From: Nostoc linckia z4
Lineage (GTDB): Bacteria; Cyanobacteriota; Cyanobacteriia; Cyanobacteriales; Nostocaceae
Assembly (NCBI RefSeq): GCF_002608075.1
Contig: NZ_LAHA01000006.1
Location: 148,785-212,784 of the forward strand
Direction: 5' to 3'
Length of the DNA stretch: 64,000 nt
Shown here: piece after piece, positions 40,634-51,762 of the stretch
Layout: each line of letters opens with the position of its first letter
Numbering within the stretch: the stretch's first letter is position 1
Translations under genes and position numbers: made by a program
The notes under the pieces: model-generated
Seen by the model: only the letters and a program-made list of their open reading frames with translations
Databases searched by the model: none
What the model was told of the DNA's origin: nothing

Positions 40634-41899
40634 ATGGCACGATCGGTTACAGTTCGCAAAGATTGTATTGAAAAAGTCAAGTTGGCTGTAAAACGTTATG
40701 GTTTTTCACGCCAAAAAGATTTAGCCGAGGAGTTAAAATGTTCCCTAGCGACAGTTAGTAACTTCCTCAACGGTAAACCTGTTGATTTTTGGTATTTTCA
40801 AGAAATTTGTCTCAAATTGGGACAAGATTGGCAAGCGATCGCAGTTCTTGACTACGACGACAGCAACAGTAAAACTAAAATTCAAGAGCCGTTTGTCTGT
40901 GAGGCGGAATCTGACTTTGTTTATGTAGAACGTCCTCCCATTGAATCTCTTTGTTATGAAATCCTTTTGCGACCGGGTGCTTTATTGCGGATTAAAGCAC
41001 CTGGTTTGATGGGTAAGACATCTTTAATGGCTAAGGTTTTGCAAAAATTAGCAAAGCGAGGATATCGAACCGTCCCGTTAAACCTTCATTATGCAGAGTT
41101 AGAAGACTTTAGCAGTCTGAATAAATTTTTGAAGTGGTTTTGTATCAGTGTTGGTCAAACTCTACAAATGCCAAACAAACTTGCTGATTATTGGGATGAG
41201 CAATTCTCTACCAGCAAGGTAGACTGCAAGATATATTTTGAAAAATATTTACTGGCAAAAACAGAAAGTCCTTTGGTGTTATGGTTGGATGAAGTGGAGC
41301 GGGTTTTTCCACATCAAACAGTGGCTACGGAATTTTTAGGACTTTTGCGAGCTTGGCACGAAGAAGCAAAAATTCGTCCTATTTGGCAAAGACTGAGATT
41401 GGTGGTCGCTCACTCTACAGAAGCTTATATTCCGCTGAAAATTAATGAATCACCATTTAATGTTGGAGAATCAATAGAGTTACCAAAATTTACCCCGGAA
41501 CAAGTACAGAATTTAGCTCAACAGCAGGGCTTTTCTTGGGATTTGACTGAAGTTAATCTGTTGATGGATATGATAGGCGGACATCCATATTTAGTGCAAC
41601 AGATTTTCTTTCATTTGAAAAACAATCAGAGTATTAGCCTGGAAGAAATTTTGCAAACTGCTTGTACAGAAGCGGGAATTTATGGCTCTCATTTGCGGCG
41701 ATATTGGTGGGAGATTCAACAGCATTCAGAATTAGTGACAGCACTAAAAACAATTGTTGCAGCAAATACAAGTGTACGAATAGAACCAATGCAGGCATAT
41801 AAATTGCACAGCATGGGACTAATAAATTTATTAAAAAATGAGGTAACAATTAGCTGTAAATTGTATCAAGAATATTTCGGCGATCGCCTTTTTGATTAG
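40634..41899 (+). CDS. HTH - AAA-like (AAA_35) ATPase
   Basis: The 421-residue protein from the ATG at 40634 (MARSVTVRKDCIEKVKLAVK) has a helix-turn-helix (FSRQKDLAEELKCSLATVSN, residues 24-43), then an ATPase domain: Walker A APGLMGKTS (122-130), Walker B LVLWLDEVERVF (214-225), and the C-terminal helical lid GGHPYLVQQIFFHLKN. This is the AAA_35 type, common in cyanobacteria beside signalling proteins. A 60-base longer frame lacks the conserved start. It is followed after 98 bases by the ATPase-sensor fusion on the same strand and shares with it the same ATPase class, so they probably form a functional pair, perhaps one sensing and one binding DNA. Confidence 0.85.
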   Translation: MARSVTVRKDCIEKVKLAVKRYGFSRQKDLAEELKCSLATVSNFLNGKPVDFWYFQEICLKLGQDWQAIAVLDYDDSNSKTKIQEPFVCEAESDFVYVERPPIESLCYEILLRPGALLRIKAPGLMGKTSLMAKVLQKLAKRGYRTVPLNLHYAELEDFSSLNKFLKWFCISVGQTLQMPNKLADYWDEQFSTSKVDCKIYFEKYLLAKTESPLVLWLDEVERVFPHQTVATEFLGLLRAWHEEAKIRPIWQRLRLVVAHSTEAYIPLKINESPFNVGESIELPKFTPEQVQNLAQQQGFSWDLTEVNLLMDMIGGHPYLVQQIFFHLKNNQSISLEEILQTACTEAGIYGSHLRRYWWEIQQHSELVTALKTIVAANTSVRIEPMQAYKLHSMGLINLLKNEVTISCKLYQEYFGDRLFD

Positions 41900-41997
41900 A
41901 CTGAGTTTGCAGTTCAACAAATAAAGTTAATAAATAACAAGCTTTTGTAATTGCTTGCTCTATTTAGATAAGTAAATAAAATTTTTAAGTTGAATAT

Positions 41998-44634
41998 ATG
42001 GATGCAGAAGCTAATTTAATTTATCAAGTGGGGGGTAGTTTACCTGCTGATGCTCCTAGCTATGTGCGCCGTCAAGCAGATGATGAACTGTATCATGCTC
42101 TCAAAGCAAGGGAGTTTTGTTGCATATTAAATTGCCGCCAGATGGGCAAGTCAAGTTTGCGCGTACAAATCATGCAAAAGCTACTCAAGGAAGGTATTGC
42201 TTGTGCTGCTATTGATATTACAGCGATCGGTACTCAAGAAGTAACCCCAAAGCAGTGGTATGGAGGCTTAATTAGAAGTCTTGTCAATAGTTTTGAAATA
42301 TCAGAAAATTTTCACTTGCAGACCTGGTGGCAAGAGCGTGAATTACTTTCTCCAGTCCAGTGTTTGGTAGAATTTATTGAACAAGTGCTGCTCAAGCAAA
42401 TTTCTCATGAGATAGTGATTTTTATTGATGAAATTGATAGTCTCTTTAGTTTAAAATTCAATGATGACTTTTTTGCAGTTATCAGAGGTTTTTATAACAA
42501 GCGAAGTGAGAATCCAGATTATAAGCGATTGACATTTGTATTGTTAGGTGTGGCGACACCTTCAGATTTAATTAGTGACAAAAATCGCACGCCATTTAAT
42601 ATTGGTCGAGCAATTGAACTCACAGGCTTTGAGTTAGATGAAGCAGCAAATTTAGCTAACGGTTTAACTAAGGTAGGAAATTTCCCAGCTTTATTAAAAG
42701 AAGTTTTAATTTGGACGGGTGGTCAACCATTTCTCACCCAAAAATTATGTAAGCTCATTGTGCAAAAGTCAAAAAGCTTGTTATTTAATCGTAGATGTAC
42801 TGATGCCGAATGGGTCGAGACTATTGTACAAAATCATATTCTGACAAACTGGGAAGCCAATGATGAGCCAGAACATTTAAAGACAATTAGAAATCGCATT
42901 TTCAGTAACGAACAACATATTCGCCAGCTATTAGGACTATATCGCCAAATTCTACAATATGGTGAAATAGCAGTAGATAAAAGTCCAGAACAAATGCAAT
43001 TGCAACTATCAGGACTAGTAGTGAAACGTCAAGGTAAATTAAAAGTTTATAACCGCATTTATAAATCAGTTTTTGACCGCAGTTGGGTTGACATGACATT
43101 AAGTAATCTGCGACCATATTCAAAAGCAATAACTGTTTGGTTAAATTCTAGTTGTCAGGACAAATCACAACTTTTACGCGGTAAAGCATTACAATATGCA
43201 TGGCAATGGGCAAAAGATAAAAGTTTGAGCGTTCAAGATTATCAGTTTTTAACTGCTAGTCAAGAATTAAAAAAACTATCTCAGCAAAGATTTGTTGTAG
43301 GGTTATTAGCTAGCACAATATTTGTAAATAGCATCATTGTAGTATTTCAACAAGAGATTACTAATTTAATTTATTTATATAGCTCATCAGTAGCTTTAGC
43401 AGAACCAGAACGTTTGAGTAAAGGTGAGCGCACTTTTTTCCGTGATATAGATACGAATTTTGATATTCTCATTGGGAATGAGGCTTTTAAAAAAAAAGAG
43501 TATTCCAGAGCTATTGAATCCTTCAAAAAAGCTATAGGAGCTAATCGCAACGATCCAGAAGTCTGGATTTACTATAATAATGCACGTGCAAATCAACAAG
43601 GTAATCCTCTAACCTTAGCAGTTGTCATACCTGTAAATGCCAGAAAAGCAGTTGCTCAAGAAATATTAAGAGGAGTAGCACAAGCACAAAATAATTTTAA
43701 CGAGAAACATATAAAAACAAATACTCCCTTATTACAGATTGTAATTGCCAATGATGACACTGAACCAATCCAAGCTGCAAAAATCGCCCGCAGCTTGATT
43801 AGAGATTCAAATGTTTTAGGGGTAATTGGACATTATAGTAGTAGTGCTAGTTTATCAGCATTACCAGAGTATGAAAAAGTTGGCTTAGCGATGATATCCC
43901 CCACTAGCAGTAGTAGCTATTTAAAAGGTAAAGTTTTTTTCAGGACAGTTACTATCGATAATTTACTTGTTGAACAGCTAGCCAAATATGCTGTAAGTAA
44001 GAATGTAAAACGAGCTATGATTTTCTATCAACCAGAAGAAACATACAGTAAAAGTCTAACAATGGCATTGGAAAATCTTTTGAAAGAAAAAAAAGTAATT
44101 ATTCAAAAAGTAGATTTGACGGATCCTAAACTAGATATAAATGATAAAGCTTTAACTAATGAATTAAATCAAGCTGATGCACTTATTTTATTTCCCAATG
44201 TAGATATAATTCCTATCGCTATTCAAATTGCCCGTTTACGAAATAGTCAGACTAATATTCAAAACAAGTTGCTGCTGGTGTCACCTACTTTTTATAGCTC
44301 AGATACTTTAAAAGCAGGTGGAGCAGCTTTAAAAAATATGGTTGTACCTGTCCCCTGGTTTGCAGGTACACCAGACGCAAAAGAATTTGCAGAGAAAGCT
44401 ATGGATATGTGGGGAGGGCAGGTAAGTTGGCGCACTGCTGGTACTTATAATGCGACTCAAGATTTCATTGAAGCTTTATCAGCGTCTAACACACCTTCTC
44501 GTTCAACTGTGTTGGAAAAACTTCAATCTATGAATATTCAAGGTAAAAAACCGGTACTTGTAAAAGTAGTTAAAAGTGAAAATTGTTCTAGAGGTATGGA
44601 ATTTTGTTTTCAACTGGTTGATTCTGGGAAATGA
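41998..44634 (+). CDS. AAA_35 ATPase - transmembrane - TPR - periplasmic Leu/Ile/Val-binding-protein fusion
   Basis: The 878-residue protein is one chain with four parts. Residues 1-365: ATPase with Walker A CRQMGKSS (46-53) and Walker [13 protein letters not shown] (139-150). Residues 431-450: one membrane helix ([20 protein letters not shown]). About 485-530: TPR-like hairpins ([19 protein letters not shown]). Residues 537-878: a type 1 periplasmic binding domain ([48 protein letters not shown]) of the LivK/receptor kind. The likely topology puts the ATPase inside and the binding domain outside, so ligand binding could drive the ATPase. No substrate can be named. It is cotranscribed, or nearly so, with the HTH-ATPase upstream. 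Confidence 0.88.
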   Translation: MDAEANLIYQVGGSLPADAPSYVRRQADDELYHALKAREFCCILNCRQMGKSSLRVQIMQKLLKEGIACAAIDITAIGTQEVTPKQWYGGLIRSLVNSFEISENFHLQTWWQERELLSPVQCLVEFIEQVLLKQISHEIVIFIDEIDSLFSLKFNDDFFAVIRGFYNKRSENPDYKRLTFVLLGVATPSDLISDKNRTPFNIGRAIELTGFELDEAANLANGLTKVGNFPALLKEVLIWTGGQPFLTQKLCKLIVQKSKSLLFNRRCTDAEWVETIVQNHILTNWEANDEPEHLKTIRNRIFSNEQHIRQLLGLYRQILQYGEIAVDKSPEQMQLQLSGLVVKRQGKLKVYNRIYKSVFDRSWVDMTLSNLRPYSKAITVWLNSSCQDKSQLLRGKALQYAWQWAKDKSLSVQDYQFLTASQELKKLSQQRFVVGLLASTIFVNSIIVVFQQEITNLIYLYSSSVALAEPERLSKGERTFFRDIDTNFDILIGNEAFKKKEYSRAIESFKKAIGANRNDPEVWIYYNNARANQQGNPLTLAVVIPVNARKAVAQEILRGVAQAQNNFNEKHIKTNTPLLQIVIANDDTEPIQAAKIARSLIRDSNVLGVIGHYSSSASLSALPEYEKVGLAMISPTSSSSYLKGKVFFRTVTIDNLLVEQLAKYAVSKNVKRAMIFYQPEETYSKSLTMALENLLKEKKVIIQKVDLTDPKLDINDKALTNELNQADALILFPNVDIIPIAIQIARLRNSQTNIQNKLLLVSPTFYSSDTLKAGGAALKNMVVPVPWFAGTPDAKEFAEKAMDMWGGQVSWRTAGTYNATQDFIEALSASNTPSRSTVLEKLQSMNIQGKKPVLVKVVKSENCSRGMEFCFQLVDSGK

Positions 44635-44684
44635 GCGATCGCAACTACAGTAAACTAAAAATGCGATCGCTCAACATCTTCACT

Positions 44685-44999
44685 CTAATATTCTTTGGTT
44701 GGAGTAGGCGCTAAAAGTCCTGCCAAGCCACCTAAAGCACCCGTCCCAAGTCCAATGAGAATTTCAGGAATTTTCTTATCATTGGCTTGCAGCCAGACTG
44801 TACTGCCAATACAAGATACTAAAGTTAATGCCAATGCACCAACAACAATTCGGTAAATCCATCGGTCTGTTTGCAGAGGAGTTCCCACACAAGAAACTTG
44901 CTCTGATACTTCAGTAATTGACGATACTGCTGCGGTTTCTGAAACTTGGTTTGTTTTAATGCTATCTGATTCAATCCTGATAATAATGTTCTGTCTCAT
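44685..44999 (-). CDS. Small single-pass membrane protein, unknown
   Basis: The 104-residue protein from the ATG at 44999 reads MRQNIIIRIESDSIKTNQ, has a Ser/Thr-rich stretch, two membrane segments (WIYRIVVGALALTLVSCIGSTV and ILIGLGTGALGGLAGLLA) and ends TPTKEY. The frame continues to 45017 but the extra residues (MRGTCA) have no ribosome site. It is convergent with the ATPase-sensor gene, only 50 bases from its end, and may be a partner. A role is unknown. Confidence 0.6.
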   Translation of the reverse strand: MRQNIIIRIESDSIKTNQVSETAAVSSITEVSEQVSCVGTPLQTDRWIYRIVVGALALTLVSCIGSTVWLQANDKKIPEILIGLGTGALGGLAGLLAPTPTKEY

Positions 45000-45257
45000 G
45001 GCGCAGGTTCCTCTCATTTTAGATTTGGAGTTATGAATTGATTCTTTTATTAGCTCAATTCCATGAATTAATTTAATTCCATTAAACCTGAACGCTGACT
45101 GAGATTAGAACTGAAAAATTTCAGCGACAAAAGACTTTTTACTGGCTTATTAATGACTTAAAATTTTTAGAGCAGATTTCAATTTAGAGATACATTGTTT
45201 AGTTGAGATAGATAACCAGAGAGCCTACGCTGAATTGTGTATTCTTCTTCAAGACAG

Positions 45258-45301
45258 CAAAAAACAAAATCCACCTTGATATCAAATTATCAGGTGGATT
45301 T
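45258..45301 (-). terminator. Terminator of tmRNA
   Basis: On the minus strand AAATCCACCT and AGGTGGATTT form a stem, followed by TTGTTTTTTG. It lies 18-60 bases after the tmRNA 3' end. Confidence 0.85.
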
Positions 45302-45318
45302 GTTAGTTTTTATTTTAG

Positions 45319-45705
45319 TGGATCCGAGCAGAGTCGAACTGCTGTCCAAATTGGGTATTGACCCCCCGCTCATTCACAGGTTTAGCCTATCTGATCCTCA
45401 AGGCGGGAATCGTTCATTATCCCGAACGTAGGATGCTCTGGTTTAATCTTAGCCAGCAAGCCAACCAGAGAACGCTTGCTAGAGCATCCGTTGGGGTTTG
45501 TCCCTAGCCCTTAACGGAGTCGGACTAAAGACGCTCGAACCTATAAGAGGCGTTTTAGGCAGCTACTAGAGCTTCCCGACGAGCAAATTTTACGATGTTA
45601 TTCGCATTTACTTTTGTTTTGAGCCTTTGATTTCCGAGAGATGACTCACTCTCGACCTGAATCACAGAGCAGCGTTCGCCAACCTGTCGAAACCGTGACG
45701 GACCC
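45319..45705 (-). ncRNA. ssrA: tmRNA
   Basis: Reverse-strand sequence GGGTCCGTCACGGTTTCGAC at the 5' end is the tmRNA signature. The 7-base acceptor stem GGGTCCG (5', 45699-45705) pairs with CGGATCC (45320-45326) at the 3' end; the discriminator A is at 45319 and CCA is not encoded. The T arm TTCGACTCTG is near the 3' end. The open reading frame at 45605-45555 (minus) codes ANNIVKFARREALVAA followed by TAA, the cyanobacterial type degradation tag. It rescues stalled ribosomes by trans-translation with SmpB. Length is about 387 bases. Confidence 0.97.
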
Positions 45706-46006
45706 ATGCGCTATACATATATTATAGTTTTCTGTCACCGAAATGTGTCGCCAGATGACAAAGAAATATTAAACTTCCATTAACCAAGCTTAACTGTCAT
45801 GAGTCAAACTACAAGCAAAGTTAGCTAGCTCTGCAAGATTGCCAGATTAAGATAATAATCACTCTTTTGTTACTTTCAGCAGAGAATAATCTCGAAACCT
45901 GATTATAGCGATCGCATCCACATTAGTACAGCCTAGATTGAGTTTTATATATTACATTTATACTCTTCAGTATTTTCTCACGAAAGATTCCGGATTGCTG
46001 TAGCTC

Positions 46007-46954
46007 TTATTTGGCAATATTCATCAACAGACATCCTAAACCAATTAACCAGCCTATTCCTAAACCCATAAGAGAAGTCCCAGCTAGAATGAAAAATCTT
46101 TCCCATCTATTGAAAGATATCAATGATTCATCTGCAACTTTTAACAAAAACCAAGCCACAAGCAAAACAATCGCCCCAAATCCAGATGTAGCCGAAGCCA
46201 CAAACAGAACCACAACCATACTCAAAACTATAGTCACAGCTTTGCTAGTGCCAAACAACGCCCAAGCTCCAGCCATTGCCAAAAATCCAGCCACAACCAC
46301 AGCTTTTACAACAGATCCAACTATGTTCGCAGACAAATTTCCAGGCAAAGCTAAAGCTAAAGACCCAAACAAAGCCCAAGCCCCAGCCCAACCCAAAGCC
46401 ACAAGACTAGCCCAAGCCACAGATCCAAACAAAGATAAAGCCCGAATTCCAGACAAAACCAAAGTTATAGACAAAGCTACTGTCACAGCTAAACTTCCGG
46501 ATAAAGCTACAGCCAACGATCCAGACAAAGCCCAAGTGTAAGCTAAAAATAATCCTACGCTCCAAGCTATACCGCCAACCACAGCTACAATAACCATAGC
46601 TCCATACCCAACCACAGCCCAAGCAAAAGCTATAGGCCAAACCAAAGATCCAATAACAACAACGGATATAGCTAAAGCCAATGCTCCTGCCGAAGCCACA
46701 GTTTCAACCCCAGCCCAAGCCATAACCCCAAATACAGTCCCATAAAAAATCGAACAACTGTCAATATAACCCACACCTTCAGCTCCAACTAAACCCCAAG
46801 ATTCAGCTTCAACCACAGCCCAAGCAAAAGCACCAGATAAAACCAAAGCCCAAGCACTAAGTGGAGCAGAAGATAAGTACAGAATAGTACCAAAACCAGA
46901 ATAAGATAGCATAAACGCTATCATCCAACCCCAAAGAATTTGTCTTCTCTGCAT
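46007..46954 (-). CDS. Ala/Trp-rich polytopic membrane protein of unknown function
   Basis: The 315-residue protein is almost entirely hydrophobic and repetitive. GAWALFG, SGSLAVALSGSLAV and AFAWAVV occur repeatedly, which gives many possible membrane helices (perhaps seven or eight). The N-terminus MQRRQILWGWMIAFMLSYSG reads as a short basic start and a helix. The frame on the opposite strand (46011-46541) is a long repeat translation and I do not accept it. There is no recognisable family. I suspect degeneration-prone low complexity from tandem DNA repeats, yet the frame is unbroken. Confidence 0.65.
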   Translation of the reverse strand: MQRRQILWGWMIAFMLSYSGFGTILYLSSAPLSAWALVLSGAFAWAVVEAESWGLVGAEGVGYIDSCSIFYGTVFGVMAWAGVETVASAGALALAISVVVIGSLVWPIAFAWAVVGYGAMVIVAVVGGIAWSVGLFLAYTWALSGSLAVALSGSLAVTVALSITLVLSGIRALSLFGSVAWASLVALGWAGAWALFGSLALALPGNLSANIVGSVVKAVVVAGFLAMAGAWALFGTSKAVTIVLSMVVVLFVASATSGFGAIVLLVAWFLLKVADESLISFNRWERFFILAGTSLMGLGIGWLIGLGCLLMNIAK

Positions 46955-47180
46955 GATGTAATTTCTACTTTATTAGACACTTTTCTAAACAAGACAAAGG
47001 GTTCGGTAAATAGTTAATTGATGACAAGAATTGAATATTTATATAGAGTTTTCCTACTAATCGAAGAAACACTTCTTTCCTTAAATTCCCATATCACAGC
47101 AACCTCAAAACTAAAAATAGCTAATCGCTAGTTTGAAAGTTACCAGTGATTAGCTATTAGTAATAGTTAACAATTGAGTT

Positions 47181-48128
47181 CTAAGTTAATGCCTCTGCAC
47201 CACCCACAACCTCAAGCAGTTCTTGGGTAATTGCCGCTTGTCTGGCTTTGTTGTAAGACAGGGTGAGGGTGTTAATCAATTCACCAGCATTGTCACTGGC
47301 ATTACTCATCGCCGTCATCCGGGCTGCTAGTTCGCTAGCTGCGGATTCTTGCAGCGCCCGTAATAGTTGGTTACTCAGATACAGGGGTAACAAAGAATCA
47401 AGAATCTGTAAGGGATCTTGCTCGAAAATCATGTCAGGAGCCAACGGCCGCACTTGCTTTGTGACTTTCTCGCGTTCGACTTGAAATTGGCCGCCACGGG
47501 TTGTCAAGCGGAAAATTTCATCATCTCCTGTTTCTAGACCTTGGGCATCTAAGGGTAACAGAGTTTGTACTACAGGACGAGAGCTAACCAAAGACACAAA
47601 TCTGGTATAGATTAATTCAACCCGGTCTACTTCTTCTGAAAGGAACAACGAAAGTAGCTGGTCGGCAATTTGAGTAGCTTCGGCTGCGGTGGGAATTTGC
47701 TCTAAGCCGCTGTAGGTAGAATCAATGGGTTGATTGCGACGTTGAAAGTACTGTGTAGCTTTCCGGCCGACAATCACAAACTGATAATCTATACCTTCTG
47801 CCTTGAGTTCCTTGGCCCGGTTTTCGGCACGACGAATAACGTTAGTGTTGTAGCCACCGCACAGACCCCGATCGCCAGAGACAACTAAAAGCGCCACGGA
47901 CTTAACTTGGCGTTTTTTCAACAGTGGTAAGTTTGCTTCTTCAAACCGCAGACGGGTTTGCAGACCATACAATACTTGTGCCAAGCGATCGGCAAAGGGG
48001 CGAGTTGCTAGCACTTGTTCTTGCGCCCGGCGTACTCTAGCCGCCGCAACTAGGCGCATGGCTTCTGTAATTTTTTTGGTGTTTTTGACCGACTGAATGC
48101 GATCGCGTATTGCTTTAAGATTGGCCAT
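47181..48128 (-). CDS. atpG: ATP synthase gamma subunit
   Basis: The central rotor shaft of F1. The 315-residue protein starts [25 protein letters not shown] and ends with the conserved C-terminal helix ([22 protein letters not shown]). The cyanobacterial insertion (about 195-235: [17 protein letters not shown]..) lacks the regulatory Cys pair of plant gamma. It is the last gene of the operon, after atpA. Cyanobacteria call this gene atpC. Confidence 0.97.
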   Translation of the reverse strand: MANLKAIRDRIQSVKNTKKITEAMRLVAAARVRRAQEQVLATRPFADRLAQVLYGLQTRLRFEEANLPLLKKRQVKSVALLVVSGDRGLCGGYNTNVIRRAENRAKELKAEGIDYQFVIVGRKATQYFQRRNQPIDSTYSGLEQIPTAAEATQIADQLLSLFLSEEVDRVELIYTRFVSLVSSRPVVQTLLPLDAQGLETGDDEIFRLTTRGGQFQVEREKVTKQVRPLAPDMIFEQDPLQILDSLLPLYLSNQLLRALQESAASELAARMTAMSNASDNAGELINTLTLSYNKARQAAITQELLEVVGGAEALT

Positions 48129-48294
48129 GTTCCGATTTTAGATTTTAGATTTTAGATTTTAGATTTGGAATTTCGGATTTTAGATTTAATCCTGAGTCAA
48201 AAATCCACCAATCCAAAATCCGATTTGAAATTTTAGATTAGGAATTCTGGATTTTAGATTTAATCCAAAATCCAAAATCCAAAATCCAAAATTG
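48129..48294. repeat. TTTTAGA tandem repeats between atpA and atpG
   Basis: GATTTTA units repeat about six times on one side (48134-48190) and their complements AATCCAAA repeat on the other (48200-48290). The two halves can pair. The repeat separates the two genes within an otherwise single unit. Confidence 0.75.
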
Positions 48295-49815
48295 TTACGC
48301 TGTTGCTTTGAAGGTCTTTTTGTATTCGGTGAGTGCTTCCTTCAAAGCTGCTTCTTCATCGGCATCTAGTACTTTCTTGGTTTGTACTGCTTGGGCGTAC
48401 TGGGGTTTACCTGTCTTTAAGTATTCCCGCAGACCTTGAGTGAAGGCAGTAACTTTTTCTACTGGTATGTCGTCTAAGTAACCGTTAATACCAGCATACA
48501 GAATTGCTACTTGCTCGTATACAGACAGAGGAGCGTTTTGGGGTTGCTTGAGCAATTCCCGCAGGCGTTGACCCCGTGCCAATTGGTCTTGGGTGGCTTT
48601 ATCTAAGTCAGAAGCAAATTGCGCGAAGGCTTGCAAATCGTCAAATTGCGCCAGTTCCAGTTTAATTTTACCGGCAACTTTTTTCATTGCCTTGGTTTGA
48701 GCCGCAGAACCTACGCGGGATACGGAAATACCAGGGTTTACAGCAGGACGGATACCAGCGTTGAACAAGTCAGAAGACAAGAATATCTGACCGTCTGTAA
48801 TGGAAATTACATTGGTGGGGATGTATGCGGAAACGTCACCAGCTTGGGTTTCGATGATTGGTAGGGCGGTCATACTACCTTTACCTAATTCATCGCTGAG
48901 CTTGGCTGCCCGTTCTAGCAAGCGGGAGTGGATGTAGAATACATCACCAGGGTAAGCTTCCCGTCCTGGTGGACGACGCAACAGCAAGGACATTTGCCGA
49001 TAGGCTTGGGCTTGCTTGGAGAGGTCATCGTAAACTACCAGGGTGGCTTTGCCTTTGTACATGAAGTACTCAGCGATGGTTGCACCTGTGTAGGGAGCTA
49101 GGTATTGTAAGGTGGCTGGGTCACTGGCATTAGCGGCAACGACGATGGTGTAATCAAGTGCGCCTTTTTCTTGCAGTGTTTGTACTACGTTAGCTACGGT
49201 GGAAGCTTTTTGACCAACTGCAACGTAGACACAGATTACATCTTCTTCTTTTTGGTTGATGATTGTGTCAATGGCGATCGCAGTTTTACCGGTTTGGCGG
49301 TCGCCAATAATCAATTCCCGTTGACCGCGACCAATGGGAATCATGGAGTCGATAGCTGTGATACCCGTTTGCATTGGTTCGTGTACGGAACGACGGGCAA
49401 TGATACCGGGTGCTGGAGATTCAATCAAACGGGTTTCTGAGGACTTGATGTCTCCCTTACCATCAATGGGACGACCCAAAGCATCGACAACCCGACCAAT
49501 TAAGGCTTCGCCCACGGGAATCTGAGCAATTCTACCAGTGGCGGTTACAGAGCTACCTTCTTGAATTTCCAGACCTTCACCCATTAGTACCGCGCCCACG
49601 TTGTCTTCTTCCAAGTTTTGGGCGATACCAACTGTACCGTCTTCAAATTCCAAAAGTTCTCCAGCCATAGCCTTTTCCAGACCATAGATCCGGGCAATAC
49701 CGTCACCCACTTGCAGAACAGTACCGACGTTAGCAACTTTGACTTCTTGGTCGTATTGCTCGATTTGCTGTTGGATAATACTGCTGATTTCGTCTGGTCT
49801 AATTGATATGCTCAT
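48295..49815 (-). CDS. atpA: ATP synthase alpha subunit
   Basis: Non-catalytic nucleotide-binding subunit of F1. The ATG at 49815 ([20 protein letters not shown]) gives 506 residues, the usual length; the longer frame to 49887 adds 24 unconserved residues. Walker [10 protein letters not shown] and the alpha signature [17 protein letters not shown] (with the arginine finger) are present. The beta subunit gene (atpD in E. coli naming) is not in this window; in cyanobacteria it sits in a separate operon with epsilon. Confidence 0.98.
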   Translation of the reverse strand: MSISIRPDEISSIIQQQIEQYDQEVKVANVGTVLQVGDGIARIYGLEKAMAGELLEFEDGTVGIAQNLEEDNVGAVLMGEGLEIQEGSSVTATGRIAQIPVGEALIGRVVDALGRPIDGKGDIKSSETRLIESPAPGIIARRSVHEPMQTGITAIDSMIPIGRGQRELIIGDRQTGKTAIAIDTIINQKEEDVICVYVAVGQKASTVANVVQTLQEKGALDYTIVVAANASDPATLQYLAPYTGATIAEYFMYKGKATLVVYDDLSKQAQAYRQMSLLLRRPPGREAYPGDVFYIHSRLLERAAKLSDELGKGSMTALPIIETQAGDVSAYIPTNVISITDGQIFLSSDLFNAGIRPAVNPGISVSRVGSAAQTKAMKKVAGKIKLELAQFDDLQAFAQFASDLDKATQDQLARGQRLRELLKQPQNAPLSVYEQVAILYAGINGYLDDIPVEKVTAFTQGLREYLKTGKPQYAQAVQTKKVLDADEEAALKEALTEYKKTFKATA

Positions 49816-49969
49816 GTGTCTATCTATTTTGCTTTCGAGACTGAATTCAGTGCTGAGCGATGAGGGACGCGATATAATCGCGTACAAGAGTGCTTTGACA
49901 ATTTTAGATTTTTAATTTTGGATTCAGGGAGAAATCTAAAATCTAAAATCTAAAATCCAAAATTCATTT

Positions 49970-50524
49970 CTAGCCACTAGTTAAGCGCAATGAAAGGCGG
50001 CGCAGCTGACCCCGGATACTGGCGTCAATAACTTGAGAGCCGACTTTAATAATCACACCACCAATTAATTCGCCGTCTACTTTGGTTTCCAGTTCGACTT
50101 GACGAGCATTAGTGATGGCAATCACTTTTTCTCTAATTGCTTGCTGTTGAGCTTCTGTGAGGGGAACGGCTGAAGTTACTTCCGCTAATACGGTTTGGTT
50201 CAGCTGCCGCAACAGCGCTAGATATTGCTGTAAAATCGGTTCCAAGAAGGCAATGCGCCGCTTATCTACCAGTACGAGCAAGAAATTGCGTAAGTAGGGA
50301 TTACCGCCTTCACCAACTAGTTGTTTGATGAGAGATTTTTTGTTCTCAGGCTGAATAAATGGGTTGCCCAAGAAGCTTTGTAGCTCTTTGTTTGTTGAGA
50401 GCAGGCTTATAAGAGTCCGCGCATCTTCTCCGAACTCTTCTGTCAAATTTTTCGATTGTGCTATTGACAAAAGTGCCTGTGCATAAGGCTGAGCTATTTC
50501 GACGAATGCAACTTGACTTGTCAT
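49970..50524 (-). CDS. atpH: ATP synthase delta subunit
   Basis: Peripheral-stalk connector of F1. The 184-residue protein begins [20 protein letters not shown] and ends with the [20 protein letters not shown] fold motif of the delta (OSCP) family. Its start overlaps the atpF stop by four bases (ATGA), so translation is coupled. Anabaena naming uses atpD. Confidence 0.97.
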   Translation of the reverse strand: MTSQVAFVEIAQPYAQALLSIAQSKNLTEEFGEDARTLISLLSTNKELQSFLGNPFIQPENKKSLIKQLVGEGGNPYLRNFLLVLVDKRRIAFLEPILQQYLALLRQLNQTVLAEVTSAVPLTEAQQQAIREKVIAITNARQVELETKVDGELIGGVIIKVGSQVIDASIRGQLRRLSLRLTSG

Positions 50525-51084
50525 GCTCTGCCTCCCAATTGTGCGATGCTGCGGTCAATTAAACTTTGTTGAGCATCGTCAGCAATTCCACCTTTGAGTT
50601 GCGACTCGACTCTTTGTAATGCTAGTGTAGCTACCCTCTGCCGCAGTTGGGCGATCGCTCGCTCTTGTTCGGTGTTTAAGTCCGCTGCTGCTGTTTGTTT
50701 CAAGCGTTCTACATCTTGCTGAGCCTTCGCCAATAAAGCTTCTTTCGCTTTTTGGGCGTTTTCTTCGGCAGCTTTGCGGATGCGTTCTGCCTCTGCTTGA
50801 GCTTCAGTTAATTGCTTTTGCGCTTGGGATAGGGCGACCTTGGCCTCTTTTGAGCGCTCTTCTGCTTCCTGAATGGCGGTGGCAATATTGGATTGTCGCT
50901 CGTTCAGGATGTTGCTTAAAACTTTACGTCCGAAGTAGAATAATATGCCAACCAGAATCGCTAGATTGATCAGGTTGGTTTCTAATATGTCTAAATTTAG
51001 ACCGAAACCACCTTCTGCTGCGCCTTCTGCCAATTCAGAGCCAACAGCGTTCGCTTCTGCGGCAAGTAATAAGAATGTGCCCAT
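50521..51084 (-). CDS. atpF: ATP synthase subunit b
   Basis: Membrane-anchored peripheral stalk. The ATG at 51084 gives [13 protein letters not shown]... and 187 residues; a longer frame from 51093 adds three residues. One N-terminal membrane helix ([13 protein letters not shown]) is followed by a long charged helix ([20 protein letters not shown]) that dimerises with b'. Its stop overlaps the atpH start. Confidence 0.97.
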   Translation of the reverse strand: MGTFLLLAAEANAVGSELAEGAAEGGFGLNLDILETNLINLAILVGILFYFGRKVLSNILNERQSNIATAIQEAEERSKEAKVALSQAQKQLTEAQAEAERIRKAAEENAQKAKEALLAKAQQDVERLKQTAAADLNTEQERAIAQLRQRVATLALQRVESQLKGGIADDAQQSLIDRSIAQLGGRA

Positions 51085-51093
51085 GATACCCAT

Positions 51094-51303
51094 CTACAAG
51101 TGCGCTGCTTGCTGTACGTTCGTCTTTTCCCGTAGGGAAACTAAGTAAATAAATCCCGTAAGGGAATTAGGTAAATAAATCCTGAAGGGAAATCAAGTAT
51201 CTTTCATCCCGAAGGAAAAAAGTGCCTTTTTTGACACTTAATTTAGCGCTCTGGAACTAATGCCCAGCTGCGCCTATGTTGACACAGGACTAGTCCTGTA
51301 AGC
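51094..51303. repeat. Repeats between atpF and atpF'
   Basis: Units such as AAATCCCGTAAGGGAA (51150-51165) recur with changes (51124-51220), each a small palindrome. No gene is seen. Confidence 0.6.
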
Positions 51304-51735
51304 TTATCTAACTACAGGTTGTCCCAATAGTTTTTCTAGAATTTGTCTGCTGAGAGCATCAACTCGTTGCTCTAAGGTACGTAAAGCTTCCTGCTTTTGT
51401 TGTTCTATTTCAATAGCAGCTTGTTCTCGTTGAGACTGAGCTTCTTTTTGCGCCTCAGCGATTTTTTCAGCTGTAATTTTCTTAGCTTCTACCTGAGCTG
51501 CTTCTAGAATGGCTTGCGATTGTCTGCGAGCATCTGCGAGCTGCTGCTCGTATTCTGCGGCTAACCGAGAGGCTTTCGCCAAGCTTTCTTTTGCCTCAAG
51601 GGTATTCGTTCGGATGTAATTATCGCGATCGTCTAGTACCTTGGTGAGTGGCTTATAGAAAATTACATTCAACAAAGCTGCCAATAACAGGAACTGCAAT
51701 GCCATGAAGGGCAAGGTAGCATCGAAATCAAACAT
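51304..51735 (-). CDS. atpF2: ATP synthase subunit b'
   Basis: Second peripheral-stalk protein of photosynthetic ATP synthases. The ATG at 51735 ([21 protein letters not shown]) has an AGGAGAG ribosome site directly upstream and gives 143 residues. One membrane helix is followed by a coiled helix. The longer frame to 51762 is not supported. In cyanobacteria it is also called atpG. Confidence 0.96.
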   Translation of the reverse strand: MFDFDATLPFMALQFLLLAALLNVIFYKPLTKVLDDRDNYIRTNTLEAKESLAKASRLAAEYEQQLADARRQSQAILEAAQVEAKKITAEKIAEAQKEAQSQREQAAIEIEQQKQEALRTLEQRVDALSRQILEKLLGQPVVR

Positions 51736-51762
51736 TTCTCTCCTCTTTGGCTGGAGTAGCAA

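Noticed and set aside
46011..46541. 176-codon plus-strand frame opposite the Ala/Trp-rich membrane protein
   Set aside because: It is a lysine/proline/alanine repeat translation caused by the tandem DNA repeat on the other strand.
49816..49887. N-terminal extension of atpA
   Set aside because: The ATG at 49815 gives the conserved [12 protein letters not shown] start and normal length.
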